Under the pieces are notes generated by a model. It worked only from the letters and a program-made list of their open reading frames with translations. It was not told the origin of the DNA and searched no databases. From positions 3,162,001 to 3,226,000 of the forward strand of contig NZ_JAPEPZ010000001.1 of NCBI RefSeq assembly GCF_026339875.1: a stretch of 64,000 nt of DNA. The letters run 5' to 3'. Position 1 is the first letter of the stretch. Each line of letters begins with the position of its first letter. The position numbers and the translations under genes were made by a program. The stretch comes from Streptomyces sp. NBC_01571. GTDB taxonomy: Bacteria > Actinomycetota > Actinomycetes > Streptomycetales > Streptomycetaceae. Below, piece by piece: positions 38,209 to 50,800 of the stretch.

Positions 38209-39862
38209 TCTCCCGGTACTCCTCGGCCGTCGGCTTCGGGATCTGCGTACCGGGCCCGTACATGGCCCGCGCCAGCCGGGCACGCAGCCTGCGGCCGGGG
38301 CCGACACGGCGGACGACGCCGTTCGCGTCGACGAGCGGGCCGACCTCGTACGGCGGCGGCTGCTCGTGCTGGGTGAGCGTGAACCGTTGCGCGGGCGAGA
38401 GCGGTTCGTGGACCTCCACGTACTCGCCGTGCGGCAGCCGCCGGATCATCCCCGACTCCCTTCCGTGCAGCACCTTTTCGTGGTCCCTTCGCTGAAGTCC
38501 CAGGCAGATCCGCCGGGTGAGGACGAAGGCGAGCGCGGGCGCGACGAAGACGGCGACGCGGACGAACCAGGTGATCGCGTTGATGGAGAGGTGGAAGTGG
38601 GTGGCCCAGAGGTCGTTGCCGCCGCCGACCAGCAGCACTCCGTACAGCGTCAGCCAGGCGACACCGAGCCCGGTGCGGGTGGGAACGTTGCGCGGCCGGT
38701 CCAGGATGTGGTGCTCGCGCCGGTCCCCGGTGATCCACGCCTCGACGAACGGATACACGGCGATGGCGGTCATGATGAGCGGGAAGAGCGAGAACGGGAT
38801 GAAGACGCCCAGTTGGAGGGTGTGGCCCCAGGCGTTGATCTCCCATCCCGGCATCACCCGGATCAGGCCCTCGGAGAACCCGAGATACCAGTCGGGCTGC
38901 GCGCCGGTCGTCACCAGGTCCGGCCGGTAGGGCCCGAAGGCCCAGACCGGGTTGATGGTCGCGACCGCCCCCATGATCGACAGCACCCCGAAGACCAGGA
39001 AGAAGAACCCGCCCGCCTTCGCCATGTAGACCGGCATGAACGGCATGCCGACGACCGACTTCTGGTCCCGTCCGGGGCCTGGGTACTGCGTGTGCTTGTG
39101 GTAGAAGACCAGGATCAGATGGGCGACCACCAGTCCCAGCATGATCCCCGGCAGCAGCAGGACGTGGATCGGGAAGAAGCGCGGGATGATGTCGTGGCCG
39201 GGGAACTCCCCTCCGAAGAGGAAGAAGGAGAGGTACGTCCCCACGACCGGGACCGACAGGATCGCGCCCTGGGCGAAGCGGACGCCGGTGCCGGAGAGCA
39301 GGTCGTCGGGGAGCGAGTAGCCGGTCAGTCCGGTGATGAGGCCGAGCATCAACAGGGTCCAGCCGAAGAGCCAGTTGACCTCACGCGGCTTGCGGAAGGC
39401 GCCGGTGAAGAAGACCCGCATCATGTGCACGAGCATCCCGGCGAGGAAGACGAGCGCCGCCCAGTGGTGGATCTGCCGGATCAGCAGGCCGCCGCGCACG
39501 TCGAAGCTGATGTCCAGCGTGGACTCGTACGCCCGGGTCATGGTGATGCCGTCGAGCGGTGTGTAGGAGCCGTGGTAGACGACCTCGGCCGCGCTCGGCT
39601 CGAAGAAGAGCGTCAGGTAGACGCCGGTCAGGATCAGGACCAGGAAGCTGTAGAGGCAGACCTCTCCGAGCATGAAGGACCAGTGGTCCGGGAACACCTT
39701 GCGCAGATTGGCCCTGGCCAGCGCGTACAGCCCGAGCCGCCCGTCGGCCCAGTCCGCCAGCCGCTCGCCCCGGCCGGCCGCGTCGCCCCGGCCGGCCGCC
39801 GTTTCCCGGGCACCCCCCGAAGTGTCCTCGTTCTGGCCGGAGTTGCTCTCTCGCACGTCCAT
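38183..39862 (-). CDS. Orphan cytochrome b (QcrB-like) of a bc complex
   Basis: A 559-residue membrane protein of actinobacterial QcrB length. The N-terminal 45 residues are hydrophilic. Transmembrane helices carry two paired heme-ligand sets: IRQIHHWAALVFLAGMLVHMM and FFPIHVLLLPGIMLGLVVAHLILV. A Qo-site PDWYLGFSEG segment (PEWY-type) follows. The long cytosolic tail is typical of actinobacteria. No qcrA, qcrC or oxidase gene is adjacent, so this is a second, stand-alone copy. ATG 39862 has GGGGAG ahead. Its 3' end overlaps fadE32 by 26 bp. Confidence 0.87.
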   Translation of the reverse strand: MDVRESNSGQNEDTSGGARETAAGRGDAAGRGERLADWADGRLGLYALARANLRKVFPDHWSFMLGEVCLYSFLVLILTGVYLTLFFEPSAAEVVYHGSYTPLDGITMTRAYESTLDISFDVRGGLLIRQIHHWAALVFLAGMLVHMMRVFFTGAFRKPREVNWLFGWTLLMLGLITGLTGYSLPDDLLSGTGVRFAQGAILSVPVVGTYLSFFLFGGEFPGHDIIPRFFPIHVLLLPGIMLGLVVAHLILVFYHKHTQYPGPGRDQKSVVGMPFMPVYMAKAGGFFFLVFGVLSIMGAVATINPVWAFGPYRPDLVTTGAQPDWYLGFSEGLIRVMPGWEINAWGHTLQLGVFIPFSLFPLIMTAIAVYPFVEAWITGDRREHHILDRPRNVPTRTGLGVAWLTLYGVLLVGGGNDLWATHFHLSINAITWFVRVAVFVAPALAFVLTRRICLGLQRRDHEKVLHGRESGMIRRLPHGEYVEVHEPLSPAQRFTLTQHEQPPPYEVGPLVDANGVVRRVGPGRRLRARLARAMYGPGTQIPKPTAEEYREITGERHDH

Positions 39863-39920
39863 GCGCCGCTCCCCTCGGCCCACCAGGGTGGCATGGCGCC
39901 TCCCCGAAGCCAACGGGGCG

Positions 39921-40505
39921 TCACGGGTCGGTCGGCGCGGCGAGCGGGGCCCGTGCCGCGAGCCGGACGACGGCGGTGCGGCCGGTCGCCCGCAGCACGG
40001 CGTCCTCGCCGGTCAGCAGCGCGGCGTCGTACCGGTCGAGGGTCAGCCCGGCCACCTCGGCGGTGCCGTCGAGCACGACGATCAGCACGGCCGGGGCCGC
40101 CGGCACGGCGACGGCCGCGCCACCCCGCACGACCGTGACGGCAGGGACCGCCCCGTCGCCCCTGCGCCACATGACGTTGAGGTTCACGACCGGGCCGGCG
40201 AGCAGACGGCAGCCGGTGGGCAGGTCTCCGGGGAAGGACCGGGGCACGAAGGGCGTGTCGACCCGGTGGTGTTCGCCGCCGACGGTCAGGTCCATCCCCG
40301 CGCCCTCGGCCATCGTGAGGGTGCGGTCCACCCCGTCGAACGACGAGAACGGGCCGTCGGCGCCGACGTCGGCGAGGCTCACCCGCCACCGGAAGTCGTC
40401 CATGCCGGCGTCCTCGGGCCACGCGGCGATCTCCCGCGTCACCCCGCCGCCGTTCTTCCAGGGCACCGCCGCACGTCCGGCGGCGGCCAGCAGCCGGGCG
40501 GTCAC
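39921..40505 (-). CDS. HutD/Ves-family cupin protein
   Basis: A 194-residue bicupin of the HutD/Ves family. Typical features are VPWKNGGGVTREIAAWP near the start, FRWRVSLADVGADGPFSSFDGVDRTL, and FPGDLPTGCRLLAGPVVNLNVMWRRG. HutD proteins are often near histidine-use genes and have no firm enzymatic role. The GTG start at 40505 overlaps the stop of the vWA gene by four bases, so the two are coupled. No hut gene lies in this window. Confidence 0.82.
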   Translation of the reverse strand: MTARLLAAAGRAAVPWKNGGGVTREIAAWPEDAGMDDFRWRVSLADVGADGPFSSFDGVDRTLTMAEGAGMDLTVGGEHHRVDTPFVPRSFPGDLPTGCRLLAGPVVNLNVMWRRGDGAVPAVTVVRGGAAVAVPAAPAVLIVVLDGTAEVAGLTLDRYDAALLTGEDAVLRATGRTAVVRLAARAPLAAPTDP

Positions 40506-41221
40506 CGTACGATCCCCCGGGTCCGCGCCGCCGCCAGCCACTGCGGGAACTCGCCGACGATCCGGTCGTACAGCTCCTCGTCGCTCACCTCGCCGGGATA
40601 CGAACCGGCATGGAAGAAACCGGCGTTGTCGACCACCCGCTTCTGCGGGACGGCCAACTCGTCGAGCTTGCGCAGGAAGTCGAACTGCTTGCTGTCCGGG
40701 TCACCGAACCCTATGAACTGCCAGAACAGCGGGAGCTTCGCCGCCTTGCACAAGTACCGCTCGGCGGCAAGCTTGTTGACCGGTCCGCCGTCGGTCTGGA
40801 AGACCACCAGGGCGGGGTCCTTGGAGCCGCTGTCGAGGTAGTGGTCGATGACCGCGTCCATGGCCAGGTGGTAACTGGTCCTGCCCATGTGCCCGAGCCC
40901 CGCGACGATCCGCTCCACCCGCCCCTGGTGGTCGTCGAGCGCGATCTCGGTGACCGCGTCGATGCCCGTGGAGAAGAAGACCACCGGAACCGTGCCGTCG
41001 TCGTCGAGATGTGCCGACAGGCCGAGCACCCGGTCGGCGAGCGCCTGCACACTGCCGTCGCGGTAGTACGGCTTCATCGAACCGGAGTAGTCGACCACCA
41101 GGTACACCGCGGCCCGCTGCCCGCCCAGCCCGTGCCGGGCGAGCGAGACACCGGCGGTCTTGTACAGACTGACCAGCGCGGGCGCGGTCTCCTCCACCTT
41201 GCTGAGACTGATCCCGGGCAT
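40502..41221 (-). CDS. vWA-domain protein (TerF/TerY-like)
   Basis: A 239-residue single-domain von Willebrand A protein. The MIDAS motif is VVDYSGSMKPYY near residue 43, with a Thr in MGRTSYH near 112 and an Asp in FQTDGGP near 143, giving a complete metal site. The N-terminal PGISLSKVEETAPALVSLYKTAGVSL resembles the segment between Ter-type domains. It is cytosolic, with no signal. GGGAG lies 5 nt before ATG 41221. TerD/TerZ partners are absent here. It may act with the HutD protein downstream. Confidence 0.8.
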   Translation of the reverse strand: MPGISLSKVEETAPALVSLYKTAGVSLARHGLGGQRAAVYLVVDYSGSMKPYYRDGSVQALADRVLGLSAHLDDDGTVPVVFFSTGIDAVTEIALDDHQGRVERIVAGLGHMGRTSYHLAMDAVIDHYLDSGSKDPALVVFQTDGGPVNKLAAERYLCKAAKLPLFWQFIGFGDPDSKQFDFLRKLDELAVPQKRVVDNAGFFHAGSYPGEVSDEELYDRIVGEFPQWLAAARTRGIVR

Positions 41222-41420
41222 ACGGGCTCCCTTCGGTACGGCTCCGGTGCGGCTCGGGCAGGGCTTCGATGCGGTGAGCTGGGCGGAAGTGCCGAGATTA
41301 CGTCACCACGGCGGCCCCCTGCCGTCCCGCCCGCACACCCGTGTTCGCTATTTTGTTCGCCGCCGACCCCACCGGCTCACCCCTTCCTCTCCCGCATGTC
41401 GTACCGCCAAGGAGCCGGCC

Positions 41421-42377
41421 GTGGAATCCGAGTCCACCGAACCCGCCGCGTCAGCCGACCCCGTCGAGCCCGCCGCCACCACCTGCTACCGCCACCCCAA
41501 GGTGGAGTCGTATGTGCGCTGCACCCGGTGCGACCGCTACATCTGCCCCGCCTGCATGCGCGAGGCGGCCGTCGGCCACCACTGCGTGGAGTGCGTGAAG
41601 GAGGGCGCCCGGTCCGTCCGGCAGGCCCGCACGGCGTTCGGCGGCCGGATCTCGACGGTGCCCGTGCTGACGTACGTCCTGATCGCGCTGAACGTGCTGG
41701 CCTACCTGGGCGAGGTGGCGCGCCCGGCGATCGTGGACCGGTTCGAGATGCTGGGCGCGGGACTGATGGGGCCGGACGGCGGACACTACCTCTGGCAGGC
41801 ACACCACGCGGCGGACTTCCGTCCGGAAGGCGTGGTCGACGGGGAGTGGTACCGGACGCTGACCGGCGCGTTCCTCCATCTGCCGCCCACCGAGGGCACG
41901 TTCGGGATCGTGCACATCGTGATGAACATGGTCGCCCTGTGGAACCTGGGACGGGTGGTGGAGGCCCAGCTCGGCAGAGTCCGCTACATCGCCCTGTACC
42001 TGCTGTCGGCGCTCGGCGGTTCCGTCCTGGTGCTGCTGCTCGCGCCGGACGAGCCCACGCTCGGCGCGTCGGGCGCGATCTTCGGACTGGGCGCCGCGTA
42101 CTACGTCATGGCCCGCCGCCTGGGCGCGGACATGAACGCCGTCAACCGCATCATGGGGGGCCTGCTGCTGTGGCTGCTGATCTCGGCGGGATACACCTCG
42201 TGGCAGGCGCACCTCGGCGGTCTGCTGGCGGGCGGCGTGGTCACCTTCGCGTACGCGTACGCACCCCGGGACGGCCGGCGTGCCCTCGTCCAAGGCGCCG
42301 TGTGCGCGGGGCTGTTGGTCCTGCTGGTGGTACTGGCCGTCACAAAGGCCTCCGCGCTGCGGAACGGAGCGGTCTAG
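41421..42377 (+). CDS. Rhomboid-family intramembrane protease with N-terminal zinc finger
   Basis: A 318-residue protein. Residues 20-65 form a B-box-like zinc-binding module (CYRHPKVESYVRCTRCDRYICPACMREAAVGHHCVEC). Six to seven transmembrane segments follow. The catalytic Ser is in TLGASGAIFGLGAAYYV near residue 218 and the His in WQAHLGGLLAGG near 270. GTG 41421 has AAGGAG 7 nt upstream. This zinc-finger plus rhomboid layout is common in actinobacteria; substrates are unknown. It diverges from the vWA gene over 199 bp. Confidence 0.9.
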   Translation: MESESTEPAASADPVEPAATTCYRHPKVESYVRCTRCDRYICPACMREAAVGHHCVECVKEGARSVRQARTAFGGRISTVPVLTYVLIALNVLAYLGEVARPAIVDRFEMLGAGLMGPDGGHYLWQAHHAADFRPEGVVDGEWYRTLTGAFLHLPPTEGTFGIVHIVMNMVALWNLGRVVEAQLGRVRYIALYLLSALGGSVLVLLLAPDEPTLGASGAIFGLGAAYYVMARRLGADMNAVNRIMGGLLLWLLISAGYTSWQAHLGGLLAGGVVTFAYAYAPRDGRRALVQGAVCAGLLVLLVVLAVTKASALRNGAV

Positions 42378-42413
42378 TCGGGATCCGCCCCGGCCGGTCC
42401 CTACGCTGGGGGC

Positions 42414-43262
42414 ATGAAACGCGCACGTCTCCTTCTGCTCGCGGTCCTTCCCCTGGTCGCGGCGGCGCTCTACTTCTTCGTCCCCGGGCTCCAGGGCCCG
42501 GGCGAGGCGGCCGGGTCCCCCGGCCGGCAGGGCGCCGGGCGGCCGCGAGGCGCCGGCCTCGCCGCGCCGGACAAGAAGGAACTGGCCCAGGAGATCGTGG
42601 CGAGTGCCGAGAACTCCACACTGGACTGGCGCAGCGCGTACGGCTACATCGAGGACATCGGCGACGGCCAGGGTTACACGGCGGGCCTCATCGGCTTCTG
42701 CACCGGCACCCACGACCTGCTCGTCCTGGTCGAGCGCTACACGAAGGACCACCCGGGCAACGGCCTCGCCCGCTATCTGCCCGCGCTGCGCAGGGTCGAC
42801 GGCACCGACTCCCACGAGGGTCTCGACCCGGGCTTCCCGGCGGCCTGGCGCAAGGAGGCCGGGGTGGCCGCTTTCCGGAAGGCCGAGGACGCCGAGCGCG
42901 ACCGTGTCTACTTCGATCCCGCGGTCCGCCGCGCCGAGCTCGACGGGCTGGGCACGCTGGGGCAGTTCGTCTACTACGACGCCATGGTCATGCACGGCCC
43001 CGGCACCGGCCCCGACGGTTTCTACGGGCTGCGCCGGCGCGCCATGGCCCAGGCCGACACCCCGGCCGAGGGCGGTTCCGAGAAGTCCTACCTCGACATC
43101 TTCCTGGACATCCGCCGCTCCGCGATGAAGTCCGAGAGCGCCCACCACGACACGACCCGTATCGACACGGCCCAGCGGAAGTTCCTGTACGACGGCAACT
43201 TCGACCTGGACACACCGCTGGAGTGGAAGGTGTACGGGGAGACGTACAGGGTGGCGCGGTGA
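42414..43262 (+). CDS. csn: GH46 chitosanase, secreted
   Basis: A 282-residue enzyme with an N-terminal hydrophobic segment (residues 5-25) for export. The mature GH46 domain starts near residue 52. The catalytic Glu is in EIVASAENSTLDW and the catalytic Asp in YIEDIGDGQGYTAG, then LIGFCTGTHDLLVLVERYT. It hydrolyses chitosan outside the cell. A TACGCT -10-like box ends about 7 nt before the ATG, so the transcript may be nearly leaderless. I found no CsnR-type palindrome in the 36-bp gap. Confidence 0.93.
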   Translation: MKRARLLLLAVLPLVAAALYFFVPGLQGPGEAAGSPGRQGAGRPRGAGLAAPDKKELAQEIVASAENSTLDWRSAYGYIEDIGDGQGYTAGLIGFCTGTHDLLVLVERYTKDHPGNGLARYLPALRRVDGTDSHEGLDPGFPAAWRKEAGVAAFRKAEDAERDRVYFDPAVRRAELDGLGTLGQFVYYDAMVMHGPGTGPDGFYGLRRRAMAQADTPAEGGSEKSYLDIFLDIRRSAMKSESAHHDTTRIDTAQRKFLYDGNFDLDTPLEWKVYGETYRVAR

Positions 43263-43285
43263 CCGGCCGGGGCGGGACGCACCAC

Positions 43286-43324
43286 GGCGCCCACCACCGT
43301 CCGGTCGGGGACAAGGCGGGCGCC
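43286..43324. terminator. Possible hairpin between chitosanase and gltD
   Basis: GGCGCCC (43286-43292) pairs with GGGCGCC (43318-43324) over a 25-nt loop. A second small stem CCGTAC/GTACGG lies at 43335-43352. The two genes converge here. Confidence 0.35.
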
Positions 43325-43373
43325 GCGTTCAGTTCCGTACGCCTTTGTACGGGACGTCTGTTGGGGTGGAGCG

Positions 43374-44826
43374 TCAGACCATCAGGGAACGGTCCGTGGG
43401 GCGGATCGGGGCCGGCAGGTCGCTGGCGCCCGTGAGGAAGCGGTCGACCCCGCGGGCGGCCGAACGGCCCTCCGCGATGGCCCACACGATCAGGGACTGG
43501 CCGCGGCCCGCGTCACCGGCAACGTACACGCCGGGCACGTTGGTCGCGAAGTCGGCGTCGCGGGCGATGTTGCCGCGCGCGTCCAGCTCCAGGCCGAACT
43601 GGGCGACCACGCCGTTCTCCACGTCGGTGCCGGTGAAGCCCATCGCCAGGGTGACCAGCTGGGCGGGGATCCTGCGTTCCGTGCCCGGCTTCTGGTTGAG
43701 CCTGCCGTCGACGAACTCGACCTCGGAGAGGTGCAGCCACTGGACGTTGCCGTCCTCGTCGCCCTCGAAGTGGGTGGTGGAGACCGAGTAGACGCGCTCG
43801 CCGCCCTCCTCGTGCGCCGAGGTGACCTTGTAGAGCATGGGGAACGTCGGCCAGGGCTGGCCGGGGTTCCGCTCCTCGCCCGGACGGGGCATGATCTCCA
43901 GCTGCGTGACCGAGGCCGCGCCCTGGCGGTGGGCGGTGCCCACGCAGTCCGCGCCCGTGTCGCCGCCGCCGATGACCACGACGTGCTTGCCCTCGGCCGT
44001 GATCGGGGGCGCCACGTAGTCGCCCTCCTGAACCTTGTTGGCCAGCGGCAGGTACTCCATGGCCTGGTGGATGCCCTTGAGTTCGCGGCCGGGCACCGGG
44101 AGGTCCCGAGCGGTCGTGGCACCGGCGGCGATGACCACCGCGTCGTACCGCTTGCGCAGGTCGGTCGCCTTGAGGTCGCGGCCGATCTCGATGCCCGTGC
44201 GGAAGCGGGTGCCCTCCGCGCGCATCTGCTCGATACGGCGGTTGATGTGCCGCTTCTCCATCTTGAACTCGGGGATGCCGTAGCGCAGCAGGCCGCCGAC
44301 GCGGTCGGCGCGCTCGTAGACGGCGACCGTGTGGCCGGCCCGGGTCAGCTGCTGGGCGGCGGCCAGGCCCGACGGGCCCGAGCCGATGACCGCGACGGTC
44401 TTGCCCGACAGGCGCTCGGGGATCTGCGGGGCGACGTCCCCGCTGTCCCACGCCTTGTCGATGATCGAGACCTCGACGTTCTTGATGGTCACGGCGGGCT
44501 GGTTGATGCCGAGCACACACGCCGACTCGCACGGAGCGGGGCACAGTCGGCCCGTGAACTCCGGGAAGTTGTTCGTGGCGTGCAGGCGCTCGGACGCGGC
44601 CTGCCAGTCCTCGCGGTAGGCGTAGTCGTTCCACTCGGGGATCAGGTTCCCCAGCGGACAGCCGTTGTGGCAGAAGGGGATGCCGCAGTCCATGCAGCGG
44701 CCGGCCTGCTTGGAGATGATCGGGAGCAGCGCACCCGGAACGTAGACCTCGTTCCAGTCCTTGACGCGTTCCTCGACGGGGCGGGTCCTGGCGACCTCGC
44801 GGCCGTGGTTGAGAAAGCCCTTGGGA

Positions 44827-44834
<8 letters not shown>
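43374..44834 (-). CDS. gltD: Glutamate synthase small subunit
   Basis: A 486-residue FAD/NADPH subunit that passes electrons to GltB. Iron-sulfur cysteines are in [17 protein letters not shown] near residue 50 and [15 protein letters not shown] near 100. The FAD Rossmann site is [17 protein letters not shown] and the NADPH site [15 protein letters not shown]. It starts at ATG 44834, eight bases inside the end of gltB, so the two are co-translated. It makes glutamate from glutamine and 2-oxoglutarate with GltB. Confidence 0.96.
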
Positions 44835-49419
<4,585 letters not shown>

Positions 49420-49527
49420 CGGCTCTCCCGTCGTCGTCGTGGCTGGGGGCGCCTCCCAGCGCTTCGAAGGCGTCTGGGGGAGCATGTGCCGAGGGACGAC
49501 TCTGGCCCTCTGCTGGGGGGATGCAAA

Positions 49528-49543
49528 ATTTCGTGCAGGTTAC
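49528..49543 (-). promoter_or_regulatory. GlnR-box-like half site in the gltB leader
   Basis: The minus strand reads GTAAC-n6-GAAAT, near the GlnR pattern gTnAC-n6-GAAAC. It lies 109 bp upstream of the gltB start. Confidence 0.4.
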
Positions 49544-49755
49544 ATGATGGAGCGGTTCTCGGGAACCGGATACTGCGTTCCAACATGCGGACACCGGGGG
49601 TGGCGGCGGGGGTACCGCGCACGGCACTGGAGTAAGAGGGGACCCAGTCGGACAGATCGGTGTCCGCGGGGCCGGGGCGCGGCAGGCAACGTCGCCCGCC
49701 GCGGTGGTGCGGAGCAGGCCTCATTGCCCGCAGCGCTTACGGCTCATGCCCAGTG

Positions 49756-49782
49756 GTTAAGTATTCGAAACCAGCGAGTAAC
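49756..49782. promoter_or_regulatory. Candidate GlnR operator upstream of gltBD
   Basis: The plus strand reads GTTAA-n6-GAAAC-n6-GTAAC, three successive 5-mers at the exact 11-bp phase of a GlnR box (gTnAC and GAAAC alternating). It sits 337 bp upstream of gltB and 39 bp past the end of the VIT gene. A TATGCA/TGCATA inverted repeat follows at 49790-49807. The 401-bp gap 49420-49820 contains nothing else I recognise, and probably a long gltB leader. Confidence 0.5.
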
Positions 49783-49820
49783 GGCTACTTATGCAGTCCC
49801 TTGCATAGCCCCGCTATACA

Positions 49821-50552
49821 TCATCCTACGGCGGTACCGAACAGACTGCCCAGGACGTACGTCACACCCGCCGCGGCGCCCCCGAGCGCGAGCTGCCGGA
49901 TTCCGCTGTACCACCAGGACCGCGCCGTCACCCGGGCCACCACGGCACCGCACGCGAAGAGCCCGACCAGCGCGAGCAGCAGCGCGGGCCACAGGACGGT
50001 CGCGCCGAGCAGGTACGGGAGCAGGGGGAGCAGGGCGCCCAGGGCGAAGGAGCCGAAGCTCGACACGGCGGCGACGGCGGGCGAGGGCAGATCGCCGGGG
50101 TCTATGCCCAGCTCCTCGCGCGCGTGGATCTCCAGGGCCTGCTCGGGGTCGCGGGACAGCTGCCTGGCGACCTCTCGGGCCAGGGCGGGCTCGACGCCGC
50201 GGGTCTCGTAGAGCGCGGCGAGCTCACGCTCCTCGTCCTTCGGGTGCTTTCGCAGCTCCCGGCGCTCCACCTCGAGTTCGGCCTCGACGAGTTCGCGCTG
50301 CGAGGCGACGGAGGTGTACTCGCCGGCGGCCATGGAGAAGGCTCCGGCGGCCAGACCCGCGAGACCGGTGATGACGATCGTCTGGTGGGAGACGGACCCA
50401 CCGGCGACACCCGTCATCAGGGCGAGGTTGGAGACGAGCCCGTCCATCGCACCGAACACCGCCGGGCGCAGCCAGCCACCGTTCACATCGCGGTGGGTGT
50501 GGTTGTCCCGGTGCGCCTCGTGCAGTGCGGCTTCGGTCTCGATGATGGACAT
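49821..50552 (-). CDS. VIT1/CCC1-family iron or manganese transporter
   Basis: A 243-residue membrane protein. The N-terminal helix pair WLRPAVFGAMDGLVSNLALMTGVAGG and AGLAAGAFSMAAGEYTSVASQREL is the signature of the vacuolar iron transporter family. A cytosolic helical, Glu-rich region (ELEVERRELRKHPKDEERELAALYE) may bind metal. Three further membrane helices end the protein. ATG 50552 has GGGGGA 6 nt ahead. It likely removes excess Fe2+ or Mn2+ from the cytosol. Confidence 0.87.
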   Translation of the reverse strand: MSIIETEAALHEAHRDNHTHRDVNGGWLRPAVFGAMDGLVSNLALMTGVAGGSVSHQTIVITGLAGLAAGAFSMAAGEYTSVASQRELVEAELEVERRELRKHPKDEERELAALYETRGVEPALAREVARQLSRDPEQALEIHAREELGIDPGDLPSPAVAAVSSFGSFALGALLPLLPYLLGATVLWPALLLALVGLFACGAVVARVTARSWWYSGIRQLALGGAAAGVTYVLGSLFGTAVG

Positions 50553-50639
50553 ACCGGTCCCCCAGAACATGCGATTGGACTGTTTCTACTTTTCGACAAC
50601 CATAAAAGTACGCCTGGAATTTCCTGCCCGCCAGCAAGG

Positions 50640-50658
50640 AAAGGCTGGGCTAACCTGC
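50640..50658. promoter_or_regulatory. Iron-box-like site upstream of the VIT gene
   Basis: The 19-mer matches TTAGGTTAGGCTAACCTAA at 13 positions, including an unbroken GGCTAACCT core. It lies about 90 bp upstream of the VIT start. DmdR1/IdeR control is the inference. Confidence 0.4.
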
Positions 50659-50800
50659 ACCTTTACCCTTTTCCGCTCATCCGTGGATGGTCATGCACAG
50701 ATGTCGACCGGGTGAATGCGGGGCTGCGCGAGGCTCTGCGCGCCTCCTCCCGTGGGACACATCCCCAAAGGGCTCTGGGCCCTGAGAGGAGTGGCACCGA

